A stretch of 64,000 bases of DNA from Haliotis asinina (GCF_037392515.1 NC_090283.1:14018501-14082500); one strand, 5' to 3'. Positions 33,901 through 46,319 are shown, counted from the first letter of the stretch. Notes: a model not told the origin generated them from the letters alone. A program made the numbers and translations.

Positions 33901-34706
33901 CTGAAACGACAACAATTCGAGGACTGAGCCAGATGGCAGTTTGTCAGCTTCGAGATATTCATGGTATTTATTGCAAATAGCTTCCATTCTTTTCCGAAAT
34001 ATTACAACCTGCAATATTGCGTATATGACCGATGACAGTGACAATATGAACTATGTTATCGAAATGGCGAATACAAACTATGTTAAAATGTATTAACTAC
34101 ATTATTTACTACAATTCGGTAAATGATGACATCATAAGAAAGATGATATCACGAGGGGCACAGTCGCATATCACCGTCCAATTTAGTAAGTGATAATCAG
34201 TATCAACATAGGAACAATTAGGTTTGACGTCGACATCGATGCATATTTTTGCCAACATATTCCTAACGAGACATATCTCTAATCACAAACACCGAGACAG
34301 TTTGACTGTCATATGGGCTATCCCCCACTCCAATACTCTAACGATCTCCAGAAGATCGGGTTAAAAATTGCTAACTTTGTGACATATTCGATATGTCGCT
34401 AACGTGTTTTTAGCAGCGGTGAAAACCAGACAAAATAGTATTTGTCGCGTACACATGGAACATCATTTGGGCGCGGACCGTTCCTGGTGTTGCCTGGCCC
34501 CGTCCATTATGACCCTCTATCCCATAATTCGCGATTGTGTCTGGTCATGTCTCTGCGATGTTTGATTGCATTTTACGATGTGTGGGTTTCTCTACGGGAT
34601 TTTGTGTCCACACGCTTCTATTGTTGCCTTCAGATGCAATACTTTGACAAGGTCAATATACATTTCAAGTACACCCAGGACATTAGTTATCACATTTATT
34701 TCTTAC

Positions 34707-34859
34707 TAATATATATATTGTAATATAGAAGTTCTTCGTTTCCTCGTTCTTCTTTACTATCTCTGACATGTGTTCATCACTTTCTTTCTTCATTCTTTCC
34801 GCCAGTTCAGCATGACCAACGTTGTGTTGTTCAACATGTTGTTCAAGTCCTTCTATCGT
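34707..34859 (-). CDS. coiled-coil exon (provisional)
   Basis: TTGTTTTCAG precedes a frame reading TIEGLEQHVEQHNVGHAELA, then ERMKKESDEHMSEIVKKNEE, clearly coiled-coil in character. Entry phase 0 matches the exit of the exon at 35100. The donor is unclear: TTA/GTAAGA at 34706 is the best-looking site but leaves a short non-helical end, and ATA/GTAAAG earlier is possible. Confidence 0.5.
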
Positions 34860-35099
34860 CTGAAAACAAACGTTAAGGTCCAGAAAACAAGTAAATACCG
34901 ACTTCTTGTGAACAAACCACAGGGTATTTTATCCGATTACACGTCTTATATAACATTAAAAGTTATTGACAGAGTATGTTTTGTTTTCACTCCCTTTGGG
35001 AAACATTAAAGGTGTGTTATCAATTTTCAACTATTCACAGGACAGAGGGCATTTAAGCCTTATAAGAATACGTGCTTGCCATGTATCATCACAACTTAC

Positions 35100-35197
35100 A
35101 GATTTCAAGTCAGCTATCTCTCCATCTTTTCTAGCAAGTTCCTTTTTGTACATAGCTTCCAGTTTGTCCTTGTTAACAAAGACAAGATCTGTGTTAC
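35100..35197 (-). CDS. coiled-coil exon after the CARD (provisional)
   Basis: ATTTTTCAG precedes and TCT/GTAAGT ends 98 nt. Entered in phase 1, in line with the CARD exon, it reads GNTDLVFVNKDKLEAMYKKE and LARKDGEIADLKS, the start of a coiled coil, and leaves in phase 0. Confidence 0.6.
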
Positions 35198-35844
35198 CTG
35201 AAAAATATAACAGTTTCCTGTTAAAGAAATTGTGACGCGTGATTTGTCATAAGAAACACAGGGAGAATATACTGGGGCGCCTTGCATTCGGTTACACGTG
35301 TGTTTTAGTGTCCGGTTATCATATGACTGAAAACCGAAATTTGTCACTGTGAAAGGGTATTCTTGACCGCCAAAGATTTCTAAGGGGCTTCTTAGGGAGG
35401 ACTGTAGTGCCCAATTTTGACAATCACCCTGTGCTCACAAGGCCGGTTTGCACGAGAACACTTGGCAAAAGGTCAAGACCTGTATCTTATTGGGTGTGTA
35501 TGGAACAGTTAGGGACATTGTGTGCTTCAGAGAGTTACGGTGTACAGAATCTTGCTTACAAGGAGCAAGTGGTCCACTAAAACAGACAACCTGAACGACA
35601 GAAACAGGTTCTGCTTGAGAGAAGACATCTTCAATCCGTTATCTCTTTATCGCAACTTTTGGAAACAAAAACGAATTGGAATGCTGATTGATGCAGACAT
35701 TGTGGGTGTTGGGCGAGGTCTGAGTCATTTGTAATCGTTTTGGCATAAAGTTGCGCGTCATTACTTTAACCAGCTACAGCCATCATTTCTGGACTGATGA
35801 TGCGCTGTCCCTCCTTCCCCGGCAATTGCAGGAAGAAATGAAGG

Positions 35845-36130
35845 GCGGATGGTAGACATTATAGTCTTGGAGAGTGAAGCACCTGTATAGGCACATCAGG
35901 GAGCGGATGGTAGACATTGTAGTCATGCAGAATGAAGCACGAGTACAGGCACATCCGATAGCGGATGGCAGGCAGTATAGTTATGCAGTGTGAAGCAGGG
36001 GTACAGGCACATCAGAGAGCGCGCTGTTGATATTATAGTCATGTTGTGTGAAGGACGGGTACAGGCACATCAGGGAGCGGATGGTAGACATTACAGTCAT
36101 GCAGAGTGAAGCGTTAGTTCGAAGCACATC
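35845..36130. repeat. 58-bp minisatellite, about 4.5 copies
   Basis: GCACATCAGGGAGCGGATGG or close variants recur about every 58 bp, with GTAGACATT and AGTCATGCAGAGTGAAGC in each unit. It lies in an apparent intron between the CARD exon and the first coiled-coil exon. Confidence 0.85.
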
Positions 36131-36472
36131 AGCAATGCCGGTCAGTAAATATGAGGAGCAACCTGTCACTAACACTAACTGATCAACAGTGGAGAGGTCA
36201 TCGTTGGTGGTTCGCAGGTCACAAACAGACTGTTGCGCTTAGGACTTCACCAGTATTCATACAGGTGGCGCGACAAAAGACAAGGGGAGATGCTGTTGGG
36301 TGATGCTGAATGTGCTCAAATGCTCAAACAAATGGACGTACTACGCAAGTGTATTCAAGACAAAGCAGTGGCCGTTACTTCACTTGCTATGCTCACAATT
36401 CCGTTTCGTTGCTGTTTACATGATTAGCAATATTTGTAAGTACATCAAGAAACCCAAGGAAGGTTTGCCCAC

Positions 36473-36772
36473 CTGTTTCAGTTGAAGTATTATCAAGCCT
36501 TTCCTTGATGAAAGGCTGTGTGGTGTCGAGGACAGCACAGAGTGTCTTGTAACTTTCTACTCCCTTCTTTGTTAGCGTTTCCAACACCATCTCACATTTC
36601 CCTGTCCCACCTTGTTTACACCTATCATAGTCTGCCTGTGTGAAGATGCATTCCTGATACAAGGCATCCAGCACAGGTTCGACCTGAAGGTTCTCCTTCA
36701 GATACAGATGGTTCTTCTGCAGGATGAGGACGTGGGGAAGGTCCATTGTGTCATGCAATGTGGTTTGTATAT
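36473..36772 (-). CDS. CARD domain exon
   Basis: The exon starts after CTTGTTACAG and ends at ACAG/GTGGGC, 300 nt, exit phase 1. The roughly 90-residue frame reads LILQKNHLYLKENLQVEPVL, DALYQECIFTQADYDRC, MVLETLTKKGVESYKTLCAVL and ends FIKERLDNT. This is the six-helix CARD pattern: L..N...L...L....VLD.L....I.T..D, then LL..L...G...Y..F...L. CARDs are homotypic adaptor domains in caspase, RIG-I, BCL10 and NOD signalling. The exon is followed by coiled-coil exons, as in CARD-CC scaffold proteins. No start codon was identified; entry is in phase 1, so the gene begins further right. Confidence 0.75.
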
Positions 36773-37284
36773 CTGTAACAAGAAAACCACATGTTATCAA
36801 TAACACTTATATATGGGAGCATGCAGTGAAACAAGTGAGTCAGTATTCGTTGGCGTTGAGTTTGAAATGAAAACAGCGAGAAACATGGGTACTGAAACAC
36901 ACCAGGACACTGTTGGATTCAACCGTTGCCACGTGGAAGGTCTGCCTTCCACGTGCACAAGGCGGTTGTATTTGGACGTCTGAATCAAACATTGTGCGGG
37001 TGCGTTTTGCTTTTCACTGTTTTTAACAATGTTTCATTTCACTCACTCTCAACGAATATTGAATCAGTTCCTTCACTACATGTTCCAACAAGTCGTTGAA
37101 AGTGCCCACTAACCACACAAAAATTATCTCTGCAGATGTATAAGCAATAAATAGAGAAATGATGATAACGTCATTACCATTCTCTGTCGCCTGTGACGAC
37201 ATTTTTTTCATTGTACATCTGATCTTCTACAGAATTTTGGCAAGAATATAATAATAATATATAATATATATATAATAATAAGCT

Positions 37285-37382
37285 GGAATATTGCTATGTA
37301 TATAATATAATATGCAATATATCAAACCCATTGCTGGATTATTGCTACATGTGCCTAAAACAGCACTCATTCACTCACTCAC
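37285..37382 (+). mobile_element. SINE tail remains
   Basis: AAGCTGGAATATTGCTATGT, then CTGGATTATTGCTACATGTG and CTCATTCACTCACTCAC, with a TATAA-rich microsatellite nearby, are pieces of SINE 3' ends. Confidence 0.5.
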
Positions 37383-37739
37383 GAAACTATGCCATCTCAG
37401 ATGAAGCTAAGATCGTAATATCCCCACATCTACCGATACAACTCCTTCTGTCTACACGAGCACAGTAACTATGTACTGGTTATATATATACCTGGGAAAT
37501 GCCAACACAGGACGCTACGCGACCGGTTTTAAATCAAATTTAGAGCTATTATAGTTTAGTAATATACTTCTAAATTTCCTACACATTTCGTTTATGTACT
37601 AATTAACAGTTACTACTTTTAAGGGGGGCGAAAATATCGGGGTTCATATTCTTCATACGATGCCCTAATGTAAACAGTCACTTTGGTGATGTGACGTCAT
37701 GAACAATGCCTCGAGGTTAAGTTTGTTCTATGTCGTTGC

Positions 37740-37862
37740 AGGGACAAAGGGGTATCCTAGTGGTTAAAGTGTCCTCCAAGGAAGAAACTGTGCGAAGTTC
37801 ATTTGTGGAGTTCTCCAGCCTGATATTGCTGGAATATTGCTAAAAGCTGGGTAAAACTCACT
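37740..37862 (+). mobile_element. tRNA-type SINE, diverged
   Basis: AGGGACAAAGGGGTATCCTA followed by GTGGTTAAAGTGTCC gives a tRNA-like head; GATATTGCTGGAATATTGCT and GGGTAAAACTCACT give the tail. Confidence 0.6.
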
Positions 37863-39182
37863 GTGACCATGCGTTCCGACAGTTTAACATGGTTTGGTGC
37901 ACGTCGTCTATGTATACTGTGAAATATGACAGGAAATAGGTGAGTCACTACTACAAATTACGAACAGTGTATTGGCTCTGTTGCCCTGTGCTGCACAGGG
38001 TGGGTTTGTCACACTCTTTCCATCAAGCACACTTGCAAAATTTACACAAAGCTCAACTTGAACCGCTCAACATGGTGAGCGGTTAATGTAGTCAGAGAGA
38101 TTGAGGTCGGCATTCCCGTGCTCATTGATTGCGTTTATACATCCAGGCAGTACATATCTGTATCGCGTAAAACCCTGATATGATACACAAGGACACCACC
38201 ACACAGACAGGCATGTTTAGTGACATGTTAGGGTTACGCAATGCATCACTGACAGTCGCATGTTGCTATGCAGTGAACCCCAGATGTAACCTGTATGGTA
38301 TATGTAAGGTAGTGTCGCCCAACAGTAAACCCAGGTTTAGAACTGCATCGGCAAATGCATGTATAAATGTTTCTTTAACTGGGGATCCTGGACCAAGCGA
38401 ATATGTACAGCCTGTGGATGACTCTGTACAATAACGCCCTACCTACAACAACATATAGTTCATACGCCATATTTACAGAGAGAAGAGTGTAGACCAAATT
38501 ACGTAACTCTAGCTTGAGCAGGTAACGAAAATAAATGTAGAAAAAGATTACTCAGGCTAGTCCCACCTGGTCTATGTTCGTCGTTGGCTGTAGGTCCACT
38601 CAGCCAAATCCTTAATCAGGATAGTTACTTTCTCCAGAATAATGATAGACGGTGTTTGTCGGTGTGGCACTCTGATCATCTGTGCCCAGCCATAATGAAC
38701 TATGCTATGTGAAGGAGGCGACTCACTGTACAAAACCCCAAAATACACGTCACGTGATTGCTAACGTAACATCCCATTTCTGGCAAACCGATTGTCTACG
38801 TGCACCCCGCCTGAATGTTCAAGTTACAACCGTATACGACAGCAAAGATCTGTCAGCCGTATCGGTATGACATGCAGTTGGATAGTCTGTGAGCTTGTTT
38901 TGTGCAGTCGTCATGTCACGCTGGCTTTAACAGGATACGGGATCTTAACAATCAGTATGGTCCTTGATTTAGAGTGTAATGTTTTGCCTCTTCGCTGGTA
39001 ATCATCACTGTATTATGTCCAGCATGCATTCACCAACAAGAAAGAAAGTTATTGTGGGTCAGAGAAGAATAAGGCGAAGGTATTTAATGCTGTTTAAATA
39101 AGTTTTCTATGATCACATATACCAGAGCGTGTAAGATTAGTGTGGTAAGGAATTTATTTCCCCATATCTTGCTCTTCTCTTT
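37863..39182. other. no gene recognised
   Basis: Short frames here (for example 38180-38434) have no recognisable domain. The region lies upstream of a decayed LINE and might hold remnants of its 5' part, but no endonuclease motif was found. Confidence 0.4.
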
Positions 39183-40735
39183 AATCGCATTCTAGATAAA
39201 GGGGAGTTCCTGAAGCTTGGAGTGCTGCAATAATAATACCTATTTATAAGACGGGAAATCCTAACGATCCTAACAACTATAGAGGTGTTTCCTTGCTAAA
39301 TACTATGAGCAAACTGCTTACAAATATAATTAACAGGCGAATAGATGATCACATTGAAAGTAATTGCCTTATAGGAGAGTATCAGGGTGGTTTCAGAAAA
39401 TTCAATTCGACAATAGATAACATTTTATCCTTCAATCTATTATCCAAACGTATACAAGAAAGCAAGGGAGATTTTACTGTGCATACGTTGATTTCAAAAA
39501 GACTTTCGATGTGGTTAAGCTTTTATTTCTCCTTTAAAATAATGGCAGGCACGGAAATAAATTTAATATTCTCAAAGATTTGTACAGCAAGGTGAAGTCT
39601 GCAGTCGTAATTGATGGTAATAAAAATCTGATTATTTTAATTGCTCTACAAGAGTTAGACAAGGGTGTGCTCTAAGCCCCTTGTTGTTTTCGATATTCAT
39701 CAAGGAACTCTCGGAATCTATGAGTCAAGCCTTTGACAATGGTCTATTTATATCAGATGAAATGTATATTGTGTTATCAAAACTATATGCAGATGATCTA
39801 GTGTTAGGTGATGATACCCCTCTTAAGTTGCAAAAGCAACCATATTTCCTACATAATTATTGTTTGAAATGGGGCATGGAGATCAAAATCGACAAAACAA
39901 AAGTGATTGTCTTCAGAAACGGGGGGCCATTATCACGATATGAAAAGTGGACTTATAATGAAGAACAAATAGAAGTTGTTAATGTATATAAGTATTTAGG
40001 CATCATAATGAACCCTAAGCTTGTATCGACATGAGCCTGTACATATTCCCTTTGAAATGTCTTATTCGCAAGTTTAATATAGATATTACAGATGCATTTA
40101 AGATGTTCGACGTGAAATGTGTACCAATTTCAATGTATGGTAGCGAAATATGGGGATTCAAGGAAATGAAGCAATTAGAAATTGTTCACCGATCATTTTG
40201 TAGATATTTATTAAATGTTAGTATATCATTTTGAAATATTGTTCTGTATGGCGAATGTGGGAGATATCCATTATACGTGAACTCATATAAGAATTGTATT
40301 AGATAGTGGTTGAAATTAATCTCCATGCCGTCATATAGATATCCTCACCAATCGTATCTTATGATGAAACAATCCTGTAATAGAAAACGGTCTAATTGGG
40401 CAACTAATATAATGCAACTATTATTTACTTACGAGTTTGGCCATGTATGGATTCAACAAGTGATAGGGGATATTGATGTGATTTTAAATGCTTTGGCATT
40501 CTGAGCTATCTGATAAAGCGTCATTACAATTTTATGCCTTAATAAAACATTCATTTTCTCCAGAATTGTACATATACAATGTTAAGAATATTACATATAG
40601 AAAGGCGCTTCCCTTATTTAGATGCTGTTTTAATCCATTAGGCATACCGTGTATTAAAAAAGGCTTAAGCGATTATCAAGATAATGATTTTATGTGTTAC
40701 CGAAGATGAATGTCATATTATATATCATTGTCCTT
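39183..40735 (+). mobile_element. decayed non-LTR retrotransposon (reverse transcriptase part)
   Basis: In several plus-strand frames: GEFPEAWSAAIIIPIYKTG-like sequence, NPNDPNNYRGVSLLNTMSKL, LIGEYQGGFRKFNST, VRQGCALSPLLFSIFIKELS, the catalytic KLYADDLVL at about 39785, VYKYLGIIMN and SMYGSEIWGFK. Stops and frameshifts break it repeatedly. It is the same type as the fragment at 11.4-12.9 kb but an independent insertion. Confidence 0.82.
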
Positions 40736-41512
40736 TGTACAAAGAATTTCGTAAGGTTGTTCCATATATTGCCACTCATAGCAAATAATATTGATAATTT
40801 AAGCTGAACAGATGTAGGTAACACAGCCGTCTCTTACAAAACGAAGGAGTGCGAGTATATCAGTGTGATCTGTGCTCAACAGAGGCGATATCGGATACCT
40901 TACATGTGACTTTGGACGACTGAGCACATGGTTAAAATTGCAAGATACTAAAAAGTTGGTAAATGAATCGTCCGTTCGGTTAACAATAGAGATTTCATGT
41001 CGTCAGCCAGATAGAATCGTGATCACTGTAACATTTTCCCCACCTAACTGTCGACTTTGACCAAGGCACGTGTCAGCGTACCTTTCCCTTTGCCGTCTAT
41101 ACACCCTTGCCCAGCTATATGAGGTTCACAGAAGACATTTGGACTCGTCACTGAGCAAACTACCCCTTGTACCATAGATGATGTCTGAACCAGGCAAGAC
41201 ATGCCTGTCGGTGAGTGATGGGAGAGTACGTTATGAGAAATTAGACCTAATTAATTTTAACAACAACATGAAAAACAAACTCGGTATACATTCTGTTTCC
41301 CATCCGTTAACAATGCTCTCCTTTGTCTCGACAAGTAACCTGGCCAGTCAGATGGAAATACCTTCTGGCTTTGAAATGACTGCGTGCCAAAGATTGGAAT
41401 ACGATATGTCTATGACAACTCTTTCTTAGCAATTGCTTCGAAAGGACCCGTCCTATGCCATTAGCCCTAAAACATGGCTGCAACTTAACTGCAGTGTTGG
41501 TAACCCGACTGA
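40736..41512. other. no gene recognised
   Basis: Sequence between a LINE remnant and a tandem repeat. No domain, splice pattern or element was seen. Confidence 0.4.
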
Positions 41513-41738
41513 CATCGCCAGCACACATGCCTGATTAGTGGGATCTCTGACATAACCCGCACACATGCCTGATTAGTGGGATCTCTGACATTATCAGCAC
41601 ATAAGCCAGGTTAGTGGCATCTCTGACATCACCAACACATATACCTTTTTTGTGGGATCTCTGACATCACCAACACATATGCCTTTTTAGTGGGATCTCT
41701 GAAATCACCAGCACACATAACTGGTTAGTGGGGTCCCT
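41513..41738. repeat. about 43-bp tandem repeat, five copies
   Basis: Units of the type TTAGTGGGATCTCTGACATC followed by ACCAGCACACATGCCTG recur five times with substitutions. Confidence 0.85.
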
Positions 41739-42539
41739 CTTGTTCTGACGCAGTAGTCTGTGGCAGCTTTAAGGAAGTCGTGTTTTTAACTTATTTCGAA
41801 GACACCTTCAACATGTGCAAGAATACACTTTACAGTACCATTAAATATTAATGAAGGAATCATATAATGGCAGAAGCATGGTGCTGTAAGAAAGGACAAC
41901 GCTGTTACAGAATCACTTAGGACAAACAACTCTTGAGTCGCGAGTGCAGCCTGGCAAAAAGAGAAGCCGGAAAGCGATTAACAAAACAAGACGTCAACAT
42001 ACAGTGAGTGAGTGAGTTAATATTTAACGTCACATCGGCAATGTCTCAGCCATATCGTGACGAGAACATTTAATACTGAAATGAAATAGATATTTATTAT
42101 AAAACATGTCAGCGAAGTATAGTAAAACAACTAGAATATCACAGATGACAATATAAAACTAGTAACTATACCTAAAACAATTTATCTATAGAGGACAATA
42201 CAAGATAAAAATGGGTGATAGATTGCTAACAACTGAAGGTAGATCACCATACTAGGGACCATGGGGACTTACAGTACCTTTGCTACCTGCATGGACCCTA
42301 GCTGGATTTACATCATCCCCTCAGCCGTCAGCAATTCGGGAAATCCAGCAATGCAAATAGAAAGACACTTATGCTACGATTAAAAACATGGAAAGTTTGA
42401 ATTTACATTGAATGTTTGTGGACTTAAGTACCCTCTCAGGAGGACAATAGTTTTACAGTACTTCAACCCCCTTTGAGGATACAGCCACTAACAAGCACAG
42501 TTATGAATTTAAACTTCCAATAATAAAATATTTATCTAT

Positions 42540-43300
42540 TTACAATTCAGTTAATAAATCTAATTCTTTTAAAAATGCGATGATTAAATGAGAGCTTGTG
42601 TTATTAAAAAGATCCGTCAGAGTTCGTGAATTAAAATACTGATCCCTTGTGATGGAATACTCAACACAGTCAAGCAGGATATGCTTGACCGCGGTTCTCT
42701 CATCACAAGGGATGCAAAATGGAGGATCTTCACCTTTCAACAGGTATGCATGGGTATACCTTGTATGACCAATACGACTTCGTCGTATAATGACCTCTTC
42801 AAATCTGGACTGACAACCCAAGTGGGTATAACCAATGTAAGGTTTTATTTCATGTAATTTATTGATACCCACCTGGGTGTCCCACTTCTTCTGCATCAGA
42901 TCACGGATATAAGATTTAATGCAAGCTTTGTAATCTGAATATGGAAGAAGTGGTGTCACAGATTTGTTGAGTGCTGCCTAGCAGCAAGATCGGCCATCAT
43001 ATTCCCAGAAATACCTACGTGACTGGGTAACCAACAAAAGACGATGTCGTATTGACCGGTAGCAAGAGTATTATACAGTTCAATAATTTCAATTAAAAGT
43101 GGATGTTTACATGATAAGTTTTTGATAGCCCGAAGGCAAGAAAGAGAGTCTGAATAAAGTATATACTGTTTATGTTTTGGATGTTTCTTAATATATTTAA
43201 GAGCCATTAATATGGCGTTGGCTTCAGCAGTGAAAGTAGAGCTATTATCCGGTAATCTAGAAAATATTGTTCTCGATCCAATGACAGTGGCACAAGCCAC
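42540..43300 (-). pseudogene. LINE ORF2: RNase H domain and C-terminus
   Basis: RNase H motifs are FTAEANAILMALKYIKKHP, YILYSDSLSCLRAI and CWLPSHVGISGN. The C-terminal part has HTRYTHAYLLKGEDPPFCIP and CDERTAVKHILLDC, a Cys-His element typical of this LINE group. Comparison with the copy at 61.0-61.8 kb shows a one-base deletion near 42978, which puts the C-terminus out of frame. Confidence 0.8.
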
Positions 43301-43679
43301 TGCGCCACCGCTCTTGGACCCATCTGTAAATAAGGACTTGTAATTGCTATATTGCTTTATTTTTTAATTGATTACATTCTTGTTTGTATTCTAGTTCATT
43401 TGTTTTTGATTTCTTAAAAGTAGTAAAAGTTTAAATCGACTTGTGGCCGAACCAATTGCCAAGGAGGAGAAGAAAGAAGACGGGAAGGAGATATATTTTC
43501 CAGCAGCAATAATAAATTTCTTAATCCTGAGCCCAAGAGGAGCAACTAGAGAAGATTTCTTATTGTACAAATCCTCATAGAGAGGACTGAAAACACAGTC
43601 ATATGCAGGGTTGGACTCATTGGAACATAGTTTTGTGATATATTGTAAAGATAACTTTATACGGCGTTGGTCAAGAGAT

Positions 43680-44439
43680 GGCTCATCAGCCTCGACCTAA
43701 AGGCTGTCAACAGGTGAAGTTCTGAAAGATCCAAGACAAAGTCTTAGACCTTGGTGGTGGACAGAATCGTAAAATTTTAGGTTGCTTTTGCAGGTTCCAC
43801 CATAGACGATGGAGCCATAATCAAGTTTAGACCGTACCAGTGATCTGTATAAGTGAAGGAGGGTAGTCTGATCCCCTCCCCACTTTGAATTTGAAACAAC
43901 CTTTAACAAATCCAGTGCCTTCAAGCATTTAGCTTTAAGAGATTTAATATGAAGCAAGAAGGTTAAGTGAGAATCAGATATTAGGCCTAGGAATTTTGCC
44001 TCCTTACGACTTGATGGGAGTGCCATTTAACTATAGTTATGGGTCTTTGTGTGGTTTATATTTCCTACAAAAGTGTACACAATTAGTTTTCGACTTTGAG
44101 AATTTAAAACCATTCTCAAGACACTATTTATTTATTTTATTTAAACACAACTGCAGTTGCCGTTCAATAGTATTCATATTTTTACCTCGACAAGAAATAT
44201 TAAAATCATCCACAAAAAGTGATCCATCAATTGAATCATTTAAAACCTTCGATAAACTGTTGATCTTGATACTAAACAAAGTAATAGACAAAATACTGCC
44301 TTGAGGGACACCTTGATCCTGATTGTAATGATCAGACAGGGTTGAACCCATTCGGACTTGAAATTGCCTGTCTTTTAAAAACTGAGATACAAGAAGAGGT
44401 AAACGACCTCTCAAACCAAAAACGTGAAGATCCTTTAAA
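43680..44439 (-). pseudogene. LINE ORF2: second half of reverse transcriptase
   Basis: The frame begins LHVFGLRGRLPLLVSQFLK just after the SINE and contains QDQGVPQGSILS and the catalytic FVDDFNISC (near 44200), then the thumb region (EAKFLGLISDSHLTF, SKLDYGSIVYGG, HHQGLRLCLG). A frameshift lies between about 44030 and 44120. The fingers and the first catalytic Asp motif are missing through the internal deletion. Confidence 0.8.
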
Positions 44440-44643
44440 GTGAGTGACTGAGTGAGTTTAGTTTTACGCCGCACTTAGCAATATTCCAGCTATATGGCGG
44501 CAGTCTGGAAATAATCGAGTCTGGACCAGACAATCCAGTGATCAACAATATGAGCATCGATCTGCGCAATTGGGAACCGATGACATGTGTCAACCAAGTC
44601 AGCGAGCCTGACCACCCGATCCCGTTAGTCGCCTCTTACGACG
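44440..44643 (-). mobile_element. 5'-truncated SINE at the LINE deletion junction
   Basis: A minus-strand copy with an intact 3' tail and body up to the GTCGTAAGAGGCGACTAACG core; the first about 75 bases of the family are missing. On one side the LINE endonuclease stops, on the other the RT resumes. No target-site duplication was seen. Confidence 0.85.
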
Positions 44644-44870
44644 CTCTGGTGAATTAAAACAGAAGAGCCTCCAGTAGCCTTATCGCCTGGAGGTGAGAAA
44701 GAATGATAATCAGTGTATCGTCTTAAGTCGAAATTATCAGTGTTTTTAAGATAAGTCTCTTGAAGACATAATGCTGACGGCTGAAAGTCTTGAATGAGTA
44801 ATTGTATGTCATTGAAGTTATTATTAAGCCCTTTGCAATTCCACTGAATTATATTTTCCAACTGAATCAT
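44644..44870 (-). pseudogene. LINE ORF2: N-terminus of APE endonuclease
   Basis: NIIQWNCKGLNNNFNDIQLL and PSALCLQETYLKNTD are the first two conserved blocks (N and E residues) of an APE-type LINE endonuclease. It ends at SSVLIHQS where the SINE begins; the remaining blocks are deleted. Confidence 0.8.
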
Positions 44871-45757
44871 GGTAGCTCAATTGGCGATCGTTCACGGGTA
44901 TTGAAGGAGGAGCTGTTCCTCCGTCTGTCTTGTGAGGACGGAGTAACCTCCATATCCAGAGGTCCAAACGAGTTTTGAAGAGGAACCTCTGAAGGTGTAG
45001 TGACAGTAGGCAAATAATGCCGTCATGGTGATCTCCACAGCGATGACATACTGCAGGATTACGGCATGAGTAGGAACCATGACCAAATTGTTGGCATTTA
45101 TAACACCGAAGTGGATTGGGGACATACACATCCACCCCGATGATATGTTAAAATAGTCTGCTTTAATTGATTGCGGGAGAGACGAACGAGCAAAAGTCGA
45201 CAAATAAGTATTTGTTTTCGTCAGAATTCCCTCCTTTTTAATCATAAAACGTTTCACAGCTGACACTCCTTGATCTTCTAGCTCTGCTGCAATATCCTCC
45301 TCTGACATGTCAGAGAGACAACGAGCTTTATCTCGGATATCACCACGGCAAGAGTTTAGTGTCCTTTGCACGGACACAGTAACCTCAACATTGGCAAAAG
45401 TGTTAATTGATAACAGATTGAGAGATTGCTGTCTCCGTGCACACTCCACACGAAGCGAGCCGCTACGGAGACGAGTAACATTTTTCACTTCTCCACAAAT
45501 GCCGTAGATTGCCTTTGAAATGACGAACGGGTTCAACTTGATTGGAAGAAAGTCTTATCTTCAATTACCAAACATCGAGCCCAGGAGTCACTACTGGAAG
45601 ACATATTATTGGTTGAGGGATCTAACTCCTCTAGCCGTCTCTTTTTTTCGTTTCTAGATGAACCATTGAGTGCAAGTGCCATGATGAAGGGAAGATATTC
45701 GGCACGCCTGCTCCCCACCCACCATGGAGCGTCAACAAGGACAGTGCCATTATGCAC
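44871..45757 (-). pseudogene. LINE ORF1 with zinc knuckles
   Basis: Frames give ARCLVIEDKTFFQS, then NPFVISKAIYGICGEVKNVT, RLRSGSLRVECARRQQS, and CYKCQQFGHGSYSC plus CHRCGDHHDG as two CCHC-type knuckles. ORF1 proteins of this type bind the LINE RNA. Two frame changes, near 45536 and near 45130, break the ORF. Confidence 0.78.
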
Positions 45758-46319
45758 CGGATCTCCAAGATGCAGACATTATTGATACAGGGATGCTATA
45801 CTCCAGCGAATATGACGCAAATAGCAACATTTGTATACCAATTAAATGTCAGGATGGTTCTTTCCAAGACAAGAAATCGGACACATATTGAATCTGGAGG
45901 TCATCATCACCAGATTGGCCCATGAGCCACCGCCTTCTGGCATTGGACTCTAGGCAATGAAATATGTCAATAATTTATAAATTGAAATTGATAATACAAA
46001 TAGCTAAGACCCCAAACGTTAAATGTGAAAAAATATTTTCTATGCACAGGGCATGGCGTGACCAGCCGATAGATAGAACCGGACCAGTTCTACCATCCGT
46101 CTAGGTGGATTCAGGGCCAAAGTGGTGTGTTGAGCAACAGTAACACGGTTCTAAGCCCCTGTTACCCTCAACCACCAGAATCCCTTCCTCCACCGACACA
46201 GGACCGCAACTCACGGCAAACAAGTTGGTGGACCAAATATCCCCCCGGGTCCACAACGGGGGTGAACGGCTCTTGGCGTTACCCACCACCCACCACGAGG
46301 AGGTGGCCGTTCACGGGTG
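45758..46319 (-). other. LINE 5' untranslated region
   Basis: The segment 46030-46319 matches 49690-49890 (minus) and 56941-57260 (plus). It includes a likely hairpin near its start (CACCTCCTCGTGGTGGGTG) and a stretch with TTGTTTGCCGTGAGTTGCGG. LINEs of the I group usually have an internal promoter here. Confidence 0.65.

Larger units (their letters stand above)
42004..46319 (-). mobile_element. I/Nimb-like LINE, internally deleted, with both ends present
   Basis: Transcribed leftward. The 5' end at about 46319 (CACCCGTGAACGGCCACC) starts a 5' UTR of about 550 bp; then ORF1, the first part of the endonuclease, a SINE at a deletion point, the second half of the RT, RNase H and a Cys-rich C-terminus, a 3' UTR, and the 3' end (CTCACTCACTCAC) at 42004. 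RNase H plus an APE endonuclease and a zinc-knuckle ORF1 indicate the I group; similarity to molluscan Nimb elements is my recollection. Frameshifts in ORF1, RT and RNase H and the deletion make it inactive. Confidence 0.85.

Noticed and set aside
38330..38434. GDPGP motif as a 2A-like sequence at the start of a LINE protein
   Set aside because: The required residues before NPGP are missing and the frame does not connect to the RT at 39.2 kb.
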